DNA of 64,000 nt from Glandiceps talaboti (lineage: Eukaryota > Hemichordata > Enteropneusta > Spengelidae), in the NCBI RefSeq assembly GCF_964340395.1, contig NC_135553.1:680001-744000 (forward strand), given 5' to 3'. The translations under genes and the position numbers were made by a program. Within the stretch, counting starts at the first letter, position 1. The number at the start of each line of letters is the position of its first letter. The notes beneath the pieces are model-generated. The model had not been told where the DNA came from. It ran no database searches and saw only the letters and a program-made list of their open reading frames with translations. Below are positions 1 to 13,897 of this stretch, piece after piece.

Positions 1-130
1 TATGCAAATTTCTCTAATTAAACATTACCAGATCTGGCTCAAAACCTAATCAGGTCTAGCTATTACCCTAACGATTATATATCCCAAATTTCATTACAAT
101 TGAGCCAGCCGATTTTTAGAAAATGATGAC

Positions 131-185
<55 letters not shown>

Positions 186-235
186 TTCCCCTTTAAGTTT
201 TAATACCTCCCGTACCCTTACGGGAGGTAAAAATC
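1..235 (+). mobile_element. Pearl/HINE-like element, hairpin-bearing end (family A, copy 1)
   Basis: The unit starts at or before the window edge. It holds a conserved body with 'gagccagccg', a CAGA microsatellite at about 130-184, and a perfect terminal hairpin: ACCTCCCGTA at 205-214, loop CCCT, TACGGGAGGT at 219-228. It ends in TAAAAAT at 234. The same modules recur inverted at 2004-2280 and direct at 2715-3178, with similarity ending at the same TAAAAAT. Body, tetranucleotide array and terminal hairpin are known from bivalve Pearl and Drosophila DINE-1/HINE elements (non-autonomous Helitron relatives). Assignment to that group is inferred from architecture, not from a database match. Confidence 0.6.
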
Positions 236-2003
236 CATCGCGCTATTCTTAAGAGTTCAACACATCACTGTTTAGTGCTTACTTTGGCCAGTTTGAAATT
301 ACTACTGAGTACTGTTTGTTGTCGATTTCTATCAATACACATGAACACTGCCCATCTGACTAAAAGTGCCCAAAATCAAAACCGTAATGTTTATGTTTTC
401 GCGTAAAGAACGCGAATTCACCATGTCATTCTTAGTGTCTGATATGTGGAACCTAGAACACTTTTACCCTAATTTCCTGCATCTCCCCGAACATCATATG
501 AATCCATATTTTCCATATAAGCATAAACTCAAAACGCGGCGGAGGCTGCTGTGCTGCTGTGCATCATATCAATTGTTATTAATTTTCGCAAAAGCACCTA
601 TCCTCGATCAACGTTTTTTTTTTTAATTTGCAAAGTATTTTCAATTACGTTGATGCCTCAGTATTTTGCATTAATTGTTATCTTTTTGTCGGTAATGCTT
701 GTGGAATCCGAGGAGCTGTAACGTGGTTACCTTGGCGACCGAGGAGCTGTAACGTGGTTAATACCTCGTAAGTTTACATGTACAATTCGGTTTCAATATT
801 AATTTATTATATGAAACTTTACGACTTATGTGTCCTTCTCGATTATTATTCTTTTGTCTCGGAGTTTAGTAACATGAAAATGTAACATGTTGCAGAACCA
901 GGGCCCTCCACAGGTTTACGAGTAAGATGCAACATCATATGTTAATACACAGATGTATGGTAAAGATGTCTGACTTACAGCACTAGCTTCCAATATGATG
1001 GTTGCAGAACACAACCGAAATATGCTGGTATGGTCTCCACTAGTGACGAGGCGGACTATTCTCTTTGTAGATATGTGACCTTCATTCGGCTACGGGCCAT
1101 TTAACAGTGAAACGTTTATAGCCGCCACATTTGCAACAAACCAATCAATCAAGTCCTTTACTCAGTTATATGTTACTAGGGCCACTGACCTTATTATGCA
1201 CACATATTTACAGTTGTCGGGTCAAACACTAGAAAACCTGAACTAGTCAAATAAGAAATGTTATAGAAACAGCGAAGACATATTCCCCGACACAATATGT
1301 ATTGTATGTCTGATATATGGTCCCACAATCTTATCAGAAAGGTTTCCCCTTATAATAATATTAATCAATTTGAATAGTGGTCCTTTCAACAAATATTTCT
1401 AAAGTAAAGTTAACAAATTTAAATTTGACCTTGTCGGTCAAATTAATAAGCTTACCTTTCACAATATGTGGGTACACATTTGAATGATGTCTCTAGGTAC
1501 GTATACACTTTCAAAGCTACTGAAGACGAAGGTCAAGGTCAAAACTCAGTGCCCAGTCTTGAAAGCTTACCTTTATAAAAATAGATGCATAGACTTGAAT
1601 GGTGTCTCTAGATACGCAAATCACGAAACCTGAAATAAAAACCGTCATCTGGATCGACAAAACGTAGTAAAGATTTTGTCCTGCCAGGCATTGTTTCAAG
1701 TTTCATGATTTTCCTTGTGTAGGGTCACAACTTATACACTATGTATATACTGACTAATCCAAATTACACGTTGAGGTTGCTGTGTGGTGTGTACATGTAA
1801 ATACTTGGTATATACAGTTCTGTACTTGTATATTCTTACAAAGTTGAAGAGATATATCAAACCAGATTTAAACTGAATGCCTTCAGTCTTGCAAAGTCTT
1901 TAAATTTTCGTTCCTACACACAATAATTGTTCGAATACAACATAACATATGCGATTAGTTATGTTTGAAGCATTTACAAAATGTAATTGAATTTTAAAGA
2001 TGT
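235..2003. other. Upstream non-coding stretch with two small duplications
   Basis: No gene is supported. A 22-bp sequence (CCGAGGAGCTGTAACG and onward) occurs at 708-729 and again at 739-760. A diverged tandem pair of roughly 115 bp lies at about 1435-1610; both halves carry 'aagcttacctt' and 'tgtctctag.tacg'. The 86-residue open frame at 366-626 has no ATG at its start and no recognisable domain. Confidence 0.5.
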
Positions 2004-3178
<1,175 letters not shown>

Positions 3179-4195
3179 AAATGAATGTCCATATTCTAAC
3201 ATCATGTAGAAACGTGACCAAAGCTTTGATGATATTGGTAGATGTATATGGTATAGTAAGATGTGCGTTAGACATTACAAAACATGTAAGTACTGAATTA
3301 ATCAAATAACAAAAACTATCAAATGTTTATTTCTTGTACCGAATTATACATCTTTAAGCTGAAAATGTTGGCAGTTCGCTTGCAATGGTTTGTTATGTTG
3401 TGCCTGGAGCTAGACATTTTTGTCCAAATATAAACTGTTTTGTTGGTCTTGAAGTTTGATAAGTATTTAGTGACAATAGACGTGTTCCGGTAGTCTTGTT
3501 GAAACCATGCCAGTCCTTTGTTCGGACGCTTCGGAAATGTTTGACTAGAACGTAAACTCTGAAAACTTTTCAACACGTCTCTTCTATTTCCAAGTACAAC
3601 ATTTTTGCAGCAAAAAAATCAAACGCCCCTCCCCTTCTCGTCACCTTCCAGGATGTGTTTTTTTACACCCCCTCCCCCGCCTCGCCCTTTCGTAAAATAA
3701 CATCTACACATACCTGCATCCGTATTCAGGGGTAAAAGATGAACGTTCCCGGCTGTTGAATACGTGAATTATTTCTATTAATTTGGAATTTGGATGTGGT
3801 TGTATGCGTTCACGTTGTATATGCCGAGCAAACTCTGTGTGATTTCAAACCTTTTTATTTGATGCTTCATAGAGGGCGCGCTGGCACATTTTCCCACCCA
3901 ACACGCAATCTTCTTTTTATTTTTCCCTGAATTGTAAAACTTCAAAATATGTAAATGTCGTAAAACTGTAAATAGGTGTCGGTCGTTCTTCGTCTGTTCC
4001 GATGTTTCCTTCGTAATCCGTAAAAGTGCAATATTTACTGGAAATATGCAAAACATTTCGCCATAGATGACAACGTCATAACAACCAATTACATATTTAG
4101 AATTCTTTAAGTGATGATAACGTTCCCAAAATTAACCGAATCGCGATAATCGGATTAGCCATATCCATAGTCTGTCAGGTACGCCGTGAGGGGGC
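3179..4195. other. Non-coding stretch, nothing recognised
   Basis: It holds C-rich pyrimidine patches at 3620-3690 and ordinary AT-rich sequence. The 85- and 92-residue minus-strand open frames (3319-3576 and 3778-4056) show no family motif, signal peptide or repeat. Confidence 0.4.
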
Positions 4196-4329
<134 letters not shown>

Positions 4330-4641
4330 GAAACGTCATGACATAGCTTACAGTCTACCATAAGCTTTATCCAATAATAACTACTTTCTGACTACAAATT
4401 TGAGTTTCACTCTAAAGGCGACATGAGTAGTAGGACTGATAAGGTGGATGAAAATTTTCTTTCCAATCGACCACAGTTCTTCAAATCGTGTATTGATGAT
4501 ATAATTATTCCCCTCTTTTAGTGGTCATCAATTACTACTATTATTTAATCGGAGGGAAACTTTAGGTAGTGTCTAAGGCTATCATAAACAAATTTACAAA
4601 GCTTAACATACTATACTTAACATACTATATTTCGTTGCTGC

Positions 4642-4642
<1 letters not shown>

Positions 4643-4691
<49 letters not shown>

Positions 4692-4787
4692 TTATTTATA
4701 TATACATATTTATTTATATATATATTTATATATATATTTATATATATATTTATATATATATTTATATATATATTTATTTATATATAA
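4643..4787. repeat. TA microsatellite grading into a 12-bp TATATATATTTA repeat
   Basis: About 20 TA steps are followed by an array of TATATATATTTA-type units. Open frames across it encode only Ile/Tyr/Lys runs. Confidence 0.95.
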
Positions 4788-4842
4788 CTCGGTGAGTATC
4801 AATCTGCTAAGACAGTGCTCTATACCGCAGTGGCAGTGCGTA

Positions 4843-4915
4843 ATAGTTTTGGTAGTACTGGAACTCTTTCTTGGTTGTTTCAACCAAGAAAGAGTTCCAG
4901 TACTACCAAAACTAT
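4843..4915. repeat. Perfect 35-bp hairpin with a 3-nt loop
   Basis: The left arm starts ATAGTTTTGGTAGTACTGG at 4843 and ends in GGTTG at 4877. The loop is TTT (4878-4880). The right arm, 4881-4915, is the exact reverse complement. Pairing stops at 4842/4916. It lies between TA-rich tracts. It could be a foldback relic or a miRNA-like precursor; no miRNA identity is recognised. Confidence 0.9.
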
Positions 4916-5030
4916 ATTTAGATATATATATATTTATATACATGCACCACATCAGTACAGGTAAAATGTCTATGCTGGAGTAAACAGTGCCCAATACATA
5001 TGTCATATATGTAGAGCGGTAAAAATAAGA

Positions 5031-5555
5031 CAATATCAAGCAAGATACCGAGGAGTCATTACATAGTGTTTCGCGCTGTTATTGCGATAATCAGACGACT
5101 GGTGATAGCAAGTGATAGTTGGTAGAATCTGTTAAAGTTTTAACACATACTAACATACAGATAGAGTCCCTATCGAAAGCCCTGAAGGAAACAAATATGC
5201 AGGAAAACTGTTTCATTACATTGACTGCATTTTTTGGTACACATGTAATATGGGAATAGAGTATTCTACCAACTTTCATTGGCTGCTGACCATGGATTTT
5301 GTTTGAACTTCAATGATTATACATTGTGTAATAATGTGCATGTTGTTACTGTTTATATCATTAAGTACTGAATAAAGGGCCCACACAGTGCAAGTGATGT
5401 TTAAATCTTGTTTTATCTTATTGGTGTCTACCTCAATATGAAACCCTGTGATCATGCTCACTGATCGTGATAGTTTATTTATTAGCTTTGACTCGGTCTG
5501 AGGAAATCCACTGTAAACACTGTGTAACGACTCCTTAGTATCTTGCTTGATACTG
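5031..5555. mobile_element. Non-autonomous element with 41-bp terminal inverted repeats
   Basis: The left end, 5031-5071 (CAATATCAAGCAAGATAC and onward), and the reverse complement of 5515-5555 (CAGTATCAAGCAAGATAC and onward) match at 36 of 41 positions. The roughly 440 bp between them has no recognisable coding sequence. The right end abuts a TA/TG microsatellite, so a target duplication cannot be read. The superfamily is not assigned. Confidence 0.65.
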
Positions 5556-5556
5556 T

Positions 5557-5581
5557 ATTATATATATATATATATATATAC

Positions 5582-5679
<98 letters not shown>
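5557..5679. repeat. TA then TG dinucleotide microsatellite
   Basis: About 30 bp of TA/CATA is followed by about 90 bp of pure TG. The Cys-Val and Thr-His open frames here are translations of the repeat. Confidence 0.97.
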
Positions 5680-5684
5680 CAGAA

Positions 5685-7526
5685 TAGTCCATGAGCCAGA
5701 CAGGTTATTAGTACCAAAAAGTGGTACCAAATGATATTTTCACCAGAGATGTATAAAACTATTCTAATATCAAAAATGCTTGGTGGACATTCCAAATGAG
5801 TAGCTTTTGGAAATTATACGACTTTTTAATATTATGCATAAATACAGCACAATGATTAAAATTCCAACTCTATATTTTAGGTCCTTGGCTCCACCACTAA
5901 TACTTAGGTAGTTTTTTCTGATTATTTCCTACACTAATAAGAATTACTCTTTGTCTAGGACGGATTTTTACGACATATTATTACTGATATTGCGTTATTG
6001 GTGAATAATCGTTATATTCGAACGTGAATGGTGAATGCTTAGAAATTAAATGCGTGAATCGTGATTGACAAAGCTCTGTGGGAATGTAAATTGTGAATTT
6101 ATCCTCGACTTAAAATCAAGCAATCGATAGCTCAGTGATAGGTTCAGCAGGGTACTCACCGGTACAGTACGCAACAAATCGGAAAAGTCTATTCTTTTCA
6201 TCAAACTTTGTTATATTGTATAATCAATGGATATTATACCTGTCAGTCAAATATTGCTGACTAAAGACGTTAAAAATCAATATCATATTCGTTTTTATGT
6301 GTTTACACGATATAATAAACCGACATAGACCAATAAAATAAATAGTTTTTTTTTCTGTTTACATGGAAACCTCTAGACTTGCACAAGTCCCTAGAGAGAT
6401 TTTTGTGCTTGTATTTCAGTTTTAGTTTTGATGTTTTCGAATAAAACGTTAACAAATCAACAATATCATTCATTTTATTGTATTTTTATGTGTTTAAAAG
6501 ATATAGTAAACCGACTGACGATCATTTTTCACCATTTACACGGAAACAGTACACTGGCACAGTCCCTTGGGAGATCTTTGGGTTGTTATTCATTTTGAAC
6601 ACTTTTGTAAAGGGAAATGTCCCCATTAAAAACATTCCCAGTTACTAGCTTTAGTAGTCTCACAAAGCTGTTCACAACTTGAATGACTCACTCAGGTCAC
6701 TATTTCACACAAAAGAATACACTTGTGTTAAAGAAAATATTCAAGTCACCAATGGGATCATTCCTGACGTCGAATTTGTACGTTTTTGAATTTGTTGCGA
6801 TTTCGGTCATTTACAAGACTCCGCTTTCGCCCACGAACTTAGTTTTCGAATGAAAACGAATTTAATTTTTTTTCTTCAAAATGATGCAGTTTCGGCAGCG
6901 TTTCCAAATTGTTGTGTTGTCATGCACGTGTTTGTAGTCTCCATAAAATGGTAGATGCAAACGCAACAAAGTAGCTGTAACTTCTGTGTTTTCATTTGAA
7001 AACGGCATCACGTAATTATGTAAAGTTACATGAATTGTTGATATTAAAGTATGGTTTCTAGAATTTTAATGGTCAAATCTATCGTGCTTGTTACGCCTTC
7101 AACATAAATAAAAGAATAAACGCCAAGATTTATGTTAATTCCAATAACATTGTGTTAAAAGAAAATTGTTGTATGGATAATCGTATGCAAATGAGGTAAT
7201 TAATATGCAAATTATAAGATTTAAAGATGTCAAACAATGTTATCTCAGTCAGAATTTAATTTAATTTAATTATTTAATGTTTTAAGAATGTTGGATTACA
7301 TAAACAGTTTCAAATTTGAATTGTCATCCCCAAACCACCATCAGATTATTTATCATTTTTGTTATTATGTGTTATGTAACTTTAAATGAAGATTACTACC
7401 AAACACAGATGTCCACCAAGCATTTTTGAAATCTAGAGAAAAATTGGTTTTAGAAAAATAACTTTTCATTTGGTACATCATTTTGGTACCAATTGGCTAA
7501 AATCAGGGTCTGGCTCATGGACTAGA
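5685..7526. mobile_element. 1.8-kb element with long diverged inverted terminal repeats
   Basis: TAGTCCATGAGCCAGA at 5685-5700 and CAAAAATGCTTGGTGGACAT at 5771-5790 recur as reverse complements at 7409-7428 and about 7509-7524. The terminal repeats are therefore about 106 and 118 bp, with GGTACCAAATGA-like sequence in both. The interior has no open frame over 60 residues. It does hold an internal tandem pair of about 195 bp at about 6265-6610, both halves having 'ttttatgtgttta' and 'aaaccgac'. It is a non-autonomous DNA element or a foldback element; the superfamily is not assigned. Confidence 0.6.
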
Positions 7527-7734
7527 AAGTCAACAGTCTGGACTTGACATTTTGTGTTCGCTTTTAGTGTACTGCCCTCAACGTTTGACATGATGAGTTA
7601 CCTTTGCACACATGTACATGATATCACACACCAATAAAAGTTAGGAGAACTGGGATGACACATCAATAGTCACAAAGTGTAAAATTATTTACATACACAG
7701 TAAACAAAATTAGGATAAGAAGGAGGAGTACTTT

Positions 7735-8830
7735 GTTCTTGTTAACCATGATACTTTATTACAGAAGTTGAAAATGTATGCCTGTTCAGAGAAGACTTTG
7801 CTCTTTTTTACATCATATCTTCAGAACAGGTATCAGTCTATATCGTTTAATGGGGTCATAAGCGATGCTCTTCCTGTTTCTGTTGGTGTGCCACAGGAGT
7901 CGATTTTAGGGCCGCTGTTTTTTTCTGCTTTTTATCAACGACCCCCCCCCCCCCACTAATCTCTGAAAAGACAAATATGTACATGTATGCTGACGATACT
8001 GCAGTACAGGCTATTAGTCCTGATATTAATGAAATTGAATCCAAACTCAACCATGATATCAAATTAATCACACAATGATGTGAAGGTAATGGCATGTGTT
8101 TAAATTTGCAGAAAGCAAAGGTGATGGTCATAGGAACATCTCAGAAAAAAGCGAGAATGAATAATTGTATCAATGTTACATGTGGCAGTAATAAGCTAGA
8201 ATGTATTTCAAATGAAAAGCTCCTTGGTGTAAATATGATACACTGACCTGGGAAAAACAAGTGAACACTGTATGTAGTAAAGTGGCTTTCAAATTACATC
8301 ACCTCAAACCTATTAGAACTTTTTTAACTCAGAGAGCAAAGATTATTTTTTACAATTGTTTTGTATTACCCCACTTTGACTATTGTTCTTGGATGGGGAC
8401 ATTGTTCCAATACACTTTTACTCCGTATTGAAATAATACAGAAAGCTATTGCAAGAGTACTCTTAGACTCTGATTTCAATACACCAAGCCATGTTTTATT
8501 TGAGTCTATACAATGGCTTCCTTTTAGAAAACAAATCATTTACAATGAAGCCGTTTTAATGTACAAAGTCCAGAATAGCCTGGCTCCAAATTATCTCAAT
8601 GATTTTTAGAAGTATTCAAGAAGTGCATACTCGTAATGCACATGCTGCAGCCAGAGATGAACTATACATTCCAAAACACAGAACACAGAGTTTTAGATAT
8701 AATGGTGTTAAAATTTGGATTTATTTAAGTATTGATGCCAAATCCTGCACAACTCTTAAGGCAGGACCATTCTTGGTACCTATATATATGAATAAACCAT
8801 GGACAGTTTATATTTATGTATGACCAAGGA
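7735..8830 (+). pseudogene. Decayed non-LTR (CR1/Jockey-like) reverse transcriptase fragment
   Basis: Pieces of a reverse transcriptase lie in order but in shifted frames. First come LVNHDTLLQKL and the GVPQ.SILGPL block (7735-7930), then the catalytic YADDTAVQA at 7986-8012, then the C-terminal thumb region with WLPFRKQIIYNEAVLMYKV (8361-8609), then RNAHAAARDELYIPKHRTQS (8599-8823). The frame changes at a 13-C run (7942-7954), again before 8361, and again near 8600. The 5' palm, the endonuclease and ORF1 are absent, which fits a 5'-truncated copy. It is a dead fragment, upstream of and unrelated to the PKC gene. Confidence 0.85.
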
Positions 8831-9068
8831 ATCTGTTAAAGAGAAGTCATTATACAAAACCTAGATTTTTTTTTAGATTCGTGCTATACTGATTGCTGAT
8901 TGTGGTGATTCATCATTCGAACAATATTCAACATAGAATTCTTTTCGATGACCTCTTTAACGTATCGCTCAACATGCAGTATTATCCTTCACAGTCACGT
9001 GTACGTATTGGCCTTCAAATTTATACTAGCTTTTGAAAAATGTTATAACAAGAATTTAAAGCTTCTAA

Positions 9069-9142
9069 TAACTTCGCATACATACATACATACATACATA
9101 CATACATACATACATACATACATACATACATACATACATACG
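9069..9142. repeat. CATA tetranucleotide microsatellite
   Basis: About 65 bp of CATA units is bounded by ACTTCG on the left and CGAAGT on the right. Its open frames encode Thr-Tyr-Ile-His or Met-Tyr-Val-Cys runs and are not genes. Confidence 0.95.
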
Positions 9143-9589
9143 AAGTACGAGGAAGCAGAGTGGGGGGTTGGCAAGGGAAAGAGGTTCCCCCTCCGGCCCT
9201 AAAAAGTTTTGAAATTCAAGGACGAAAACACTGCTATCTGTCGATAACAATACTGAAATGTTAGTTTGAAAAACTAAAATAGATAAAGCATTCATATTAC
9301 GATGTATATTGTTGCATGCCATACCATTCAATTATAAGATCCAAGGTACTAAATCAGGTCAGTAATCTCGGTCATTTGATTTGATGGTGTTCTGTGTTTT
9401 ATTTCAGTATTTGCCAACAGTTAGTATAAACCTTTGGGTGCCACCGCCTCAGACACATGTACCTAGGTATTTAACATTTGTAACTACCGGTAGTTTCTGT
9501 ACGTACAGCTCAATATTTCTTTGTTCACACCCTTGAAGTGTTATTTTTCCCTTCTTTTGTCCTACGACAATTAAAATGCTTCGGCCACC

Positions 9590-10140
9590 CTCCTCCAAAT
9601 ATCAAATTATGTACCCCTAACCATCTTATGTATGCTGACGATTTAGCTCTTACCTGTCAATCAATTGCAGTAGATCTAGCACTCTCTTGTTTCTATTTGT
9701 GAAAGATACATGTCATGGTCAACACTATACATACCAAGACATTAATGTCACCCTAACAAATCAAAATGTATATATTTCATGTCTCTTAAATGTTTAATTA
9801 GAGTCGGTCTTTTGCCTTCTGTTCGCGTAGGAGATAAATCACTCAGTATTGTATTGCCCATGAACATACTTATTTGGTGTAGCAGCCGGACTCTAAGCTT
9901 AAAATAATAATGCTTTTAAAGCCAAGACAATATTTGACTTCGTAAATGTTCACACTGTTCAGTTGATGTTAAAACTATATTGTTTTCACATTTCTGTTCG
10001 AATACATACATGTACTAACATTTCTTTGAGCGTCTGAGAAGCATTTGCAATGGTCTTATTTCTACAGCTGATACGATCCTCTGTTCGATGTATAGAGCTT
10101 TACTCACTTTTACATTGTACATGTATGTAACCAAGGGCCG
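9590..10140 (+). pseudogene. Second decayed reverse transcriptase fragment
   Basis: HLMYADDLALTCQS is encoded around 9622-9663 and has the YADD catalytic core typical of non-LTR reverse transcriptases. Further on, short stretches such as GLISTADTILCSMYRALLT (about 10050-10110) look like the thumb region. Stops and frameshifts break the rest. It differs in sequence from the 7735-8830 copy, so it is a separate insertion. The limits are approximate. Confidence 0.55.
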
Positions 10141-10258
10141 TAACATGAGTAGTATTGTCAATGTGGTCTTTTTGAGACCCACTTAATTTCTGTATATGTA
10201 TGTGTTTTCATTTTATTTCTTTTTAATTTTTTTTTATAACCGTGGTCGGATGTTTTGA

Positions 10259-10407
10259 GTGTTGTTGTGTTGTGTTGTGTTGTGTTGTGTTGTGTTGTGT
10301 TGTGTTGTGTTGTGTTGTGTTGTGTTGTGTTGTGTTGTGTTGTGTTGTGTTGTGTTGTGTTGTGTTGTGTTGTGTTGTGTTGTGTTGTGTTGTGTTGTGT
10401 TATGTTA
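10259..10407. repeat. TGTTG pentanucleotide microsatellite
   Basis: About 29 near-perfect units. The Cys-Val-Val-Leu frame across it is an artefact. Confidence 0.97.
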
Positions 10408-11468
<1,061 letters not shown>

Positions 11469-11711
11469 TGAATCTTCCCATTGTATGTAATATCCTTTCC
11501 CATTCAATGTATTGACCTTACGAGGCCCGAGTTACTCCACGGTTGAGTATGATAGCATTCCATTGACATCATGGCGGATATTTTGATTTATTCACGCGGG
11601 GTTCAATTCAAGAGGCAGTATTAGTATTTACTCGAATCTTTAGCTTTTTATATGCATGGCATAGATTTGGATAATATTTTATAGCAAATTGATGGTTGTT
11701 ATTTTTTTCAG

Positions 11712-11794
11712 TGTGTTCGTTCGTAACCCACAAGCGATGCCACGAGTTCGTTTCGTTCCAATGCCCAGGTGTGGATGTTGGAGCTGACTCTGAT
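11712..11794 (+). CDS. Protein kinase C, coding exon 3 (end of C1A)
   Basis: It follows a 248-bp intron with a pyrimidine-rich acceptor (TTTTTTTCAG). It encodes residues 63-90, starting with Val63 and then [17 protein letters not shown]. This completes the C1A finger: Cys64, His69, Cys72 and Cys80 give the full H-X12-C-X2-C-X13-C-X2-C-X4-H-X2-C-X7-C pattern when joined to exons 1 and 2. The short linker [10 protein letters not shown] to C1B follows. The exon ends at a codon boundary at donor GTAAGT. All zinc ligands are intact, so nothing suggests a pseudogene. Confidence 0.96.
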
Positions 11795-12045
11795 GTAAGT
11801 CGCTGATACAATCGTAATTTCTGTATCAACAAAATCTTTACGAGTATTCTTTATACTCGTCCAGTGTAATTTGCACGCACACTCCCTCTGACATGGTTAA
11901 CAACTAAGCAAATAGTCAAAACGTACCAGCAGAGGTAAGATGTAATGTTTACATTTGCCATACACAATGTTTACAAAGGGTATTGTTGATTGTCAGCTAA
12001 CAAGTACAAGTACGACTCCTCTCAGGCTCTCTACTCAAGTTGGAC

Positions 12046-12304
12046 ATGTATTGTATTGTATTGTATTGTATTGTATTGTATTGTATTGTATTGTATTGTA
12101 TTGTATTGTATTGTATTGTATTGTATTGCGTTGCGTTGTGTTGGGTTGGGTTGGGTTGGGTTGGGTTGGGTTGGGTTGGGTTGTGTTGTGTTGTGTTGTG
12201 TTGTGTTGTGTTGTATTTTATTGTATTGTATTGTATTGTATTGTATTGTATTGTATTGTATTGTATTGCATTGCATTGTATTATATTGCATTGTATTGTA
12301 TTGT
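12046..12304. repeat. ATTGT pentanucleotide array with a GGGTT core
   Basis: ATTGT units fill both flanks. The middle changes stepwise through GCGTT to eight consecutive TTGGG units (12141-12180), then GTGTT units, then back to ATTGT. The GGG tracts on the + strand are spaced by TT and meet the simplest G-quadruplex rule. Long open frames exist on both strands but are only five-base repeat translations. Confidence 0.95.
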
Positions 12305-13159
12305 ACTTAGAAAACAGCAGCAATTTTGACATCAAAGAAAATATAATTTTTTTTACAATAATCATACACTACAACACGACTGAAATATATCAATTTATAC
12401 TAAATAAATAATAACTTCAGACCACTATGTAGTGTAGATATTACTGAGATATAAAAATCATATAATTTAGCAGTTTCTTTGCTGTCTAGCTATGTACTTC
12501 TAATCCTTGTTTAACATTAAAATAGACAACTGCGTCCAGCCTCAGTTCAGTTCAATATTGTCATGTCTATTCATTTTAAATTTTAAATTAAGTTTCCAAC
12601 AGATGCTGTTTACAATGCATGCAAAGCAGATTAGATGAATACTGAATAGTGAGTTTCTTTGACTGGTCAGATAGTTGTTTAGATAAATCATCTAGAATAT
12701 TGACTTAAAGACAGACCTTCAAGGACAATATACTAGCATCAAACACTTCTAGTGAAGTGAAATTCAATTAAAAAATATATGCAGATATAAAAAATTATTG
12801 ATATCGACTGTCTTCATCCAACAAACTCAGTACAGCTGAGCTTCTTTAACCCCCCCCCCCCAATAAAAGACCATAACAGAACAGAATGAAATAAAAAAAT
12901 AAAAAAAAATAGTGAAAAATAAATGATAAACAAAACCAAGGAAATACATGATAGAAATATATAATTCTTAACACAAGTTTATAGCATATTAAAATTAAAA
13001 TCATGGAATTATAGATATAATTCCTAAGAATAGACGTAAATCAAAACTCAGACCAAGGAATTATTTAAATCAAGAATGAATGTTCACGGACTCTGGTTTA
13101 TACTTACTAGTGAAAATTTCTAACCACAGTCAAATTTTTTTAAAATTTTCAAAAAACAC

Positions 13160-13897
13160 TTGACACTATAACTCATTGTAGTACACCTCTGACACTAGCC
13201 CATTGTAGTACACCTCTGACACTAGCCCATTGTAGAACACCTCTGACACTAGCCCATTGTAGAACACCTCTGACACTAGCCCATTGTAGTACACCTCTGA
13301 CACTAGCCCATTGTAGTACACCTCTGACACTAGCCCATTGTAGTACACCTCTGACACTAGCCCATTGTAGAACACCTCTGACACTAGCCCATTGTAGTAC
13401 ACCTCTGACACTAGCCCATTGTAGTACACCTCTGACACTAGCCCATTGTAGTACACCTCTGACACTAGCCCATTGTAGAACACCTCTGACACTAGCCCAT
13501 TGTAGTACACCTCTGACACTAGCCCATTGTAGTACACCTCTGACATTAGCCCATTGTAGAACACCTCTGACACTAGCCCATTGTAGTACACCTCTGACAC
13601 TAGCCCATTGTAGTACACCTCTGACACTAGCCCATTGTAGTACACCTCTGACACTAGCCCATTGTAGTACACCTCTGACACTAGCCCATTGTAGTACACC
13701 TCTGACACTAGCCCATTGTAGTACACCTCTGACACTAGCCCATTGTAGTACACCTCTGACACTAGCCCATTGTAGAACACCTCTGACACTAGCCCATTGT
13801 AGTACACCTCTGACACTAGCCCATTGTAGTACACCTCTGACACTAGCCCATTGTAGTACACCTCTGACACTAGCCCATTGTAGTACACCTCTGACGA
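13160..13897. repeat. 27-bp minisatellite, about 27 copies
   Basis: The unit contains CCCATTGTAGTACACCTC and then TGACACTAG. The main variant is a single T/A change (GTAGTACAC versus GTAGAACAC). Because 27 is a multiple of three, the minus strand stays open for 246 codons as a nine-residue SEVYYNGLV repeat with Tyr/Phe variants. It lies inside a PKC intron on the opposite strand. I see no splice or promoter context, so I treat it as a satellite and not a gene. Confidence 0.9.

Noticed and set aside
9064-9150. loxP-like arms (ATAACTTCG.. ..CATACGAAGT) around the CATA array
   Set aside because: Only 6-9 bases agree and the spacing is about 65 bp, not 8; chance inverted words next to a microsatellite.
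12141-12180. Interstitial telomere from TTGGG units
   Set aside because: Not the animal TTAGGG motif; it grades smoothly into the surrounding ATTGT pentamer array.
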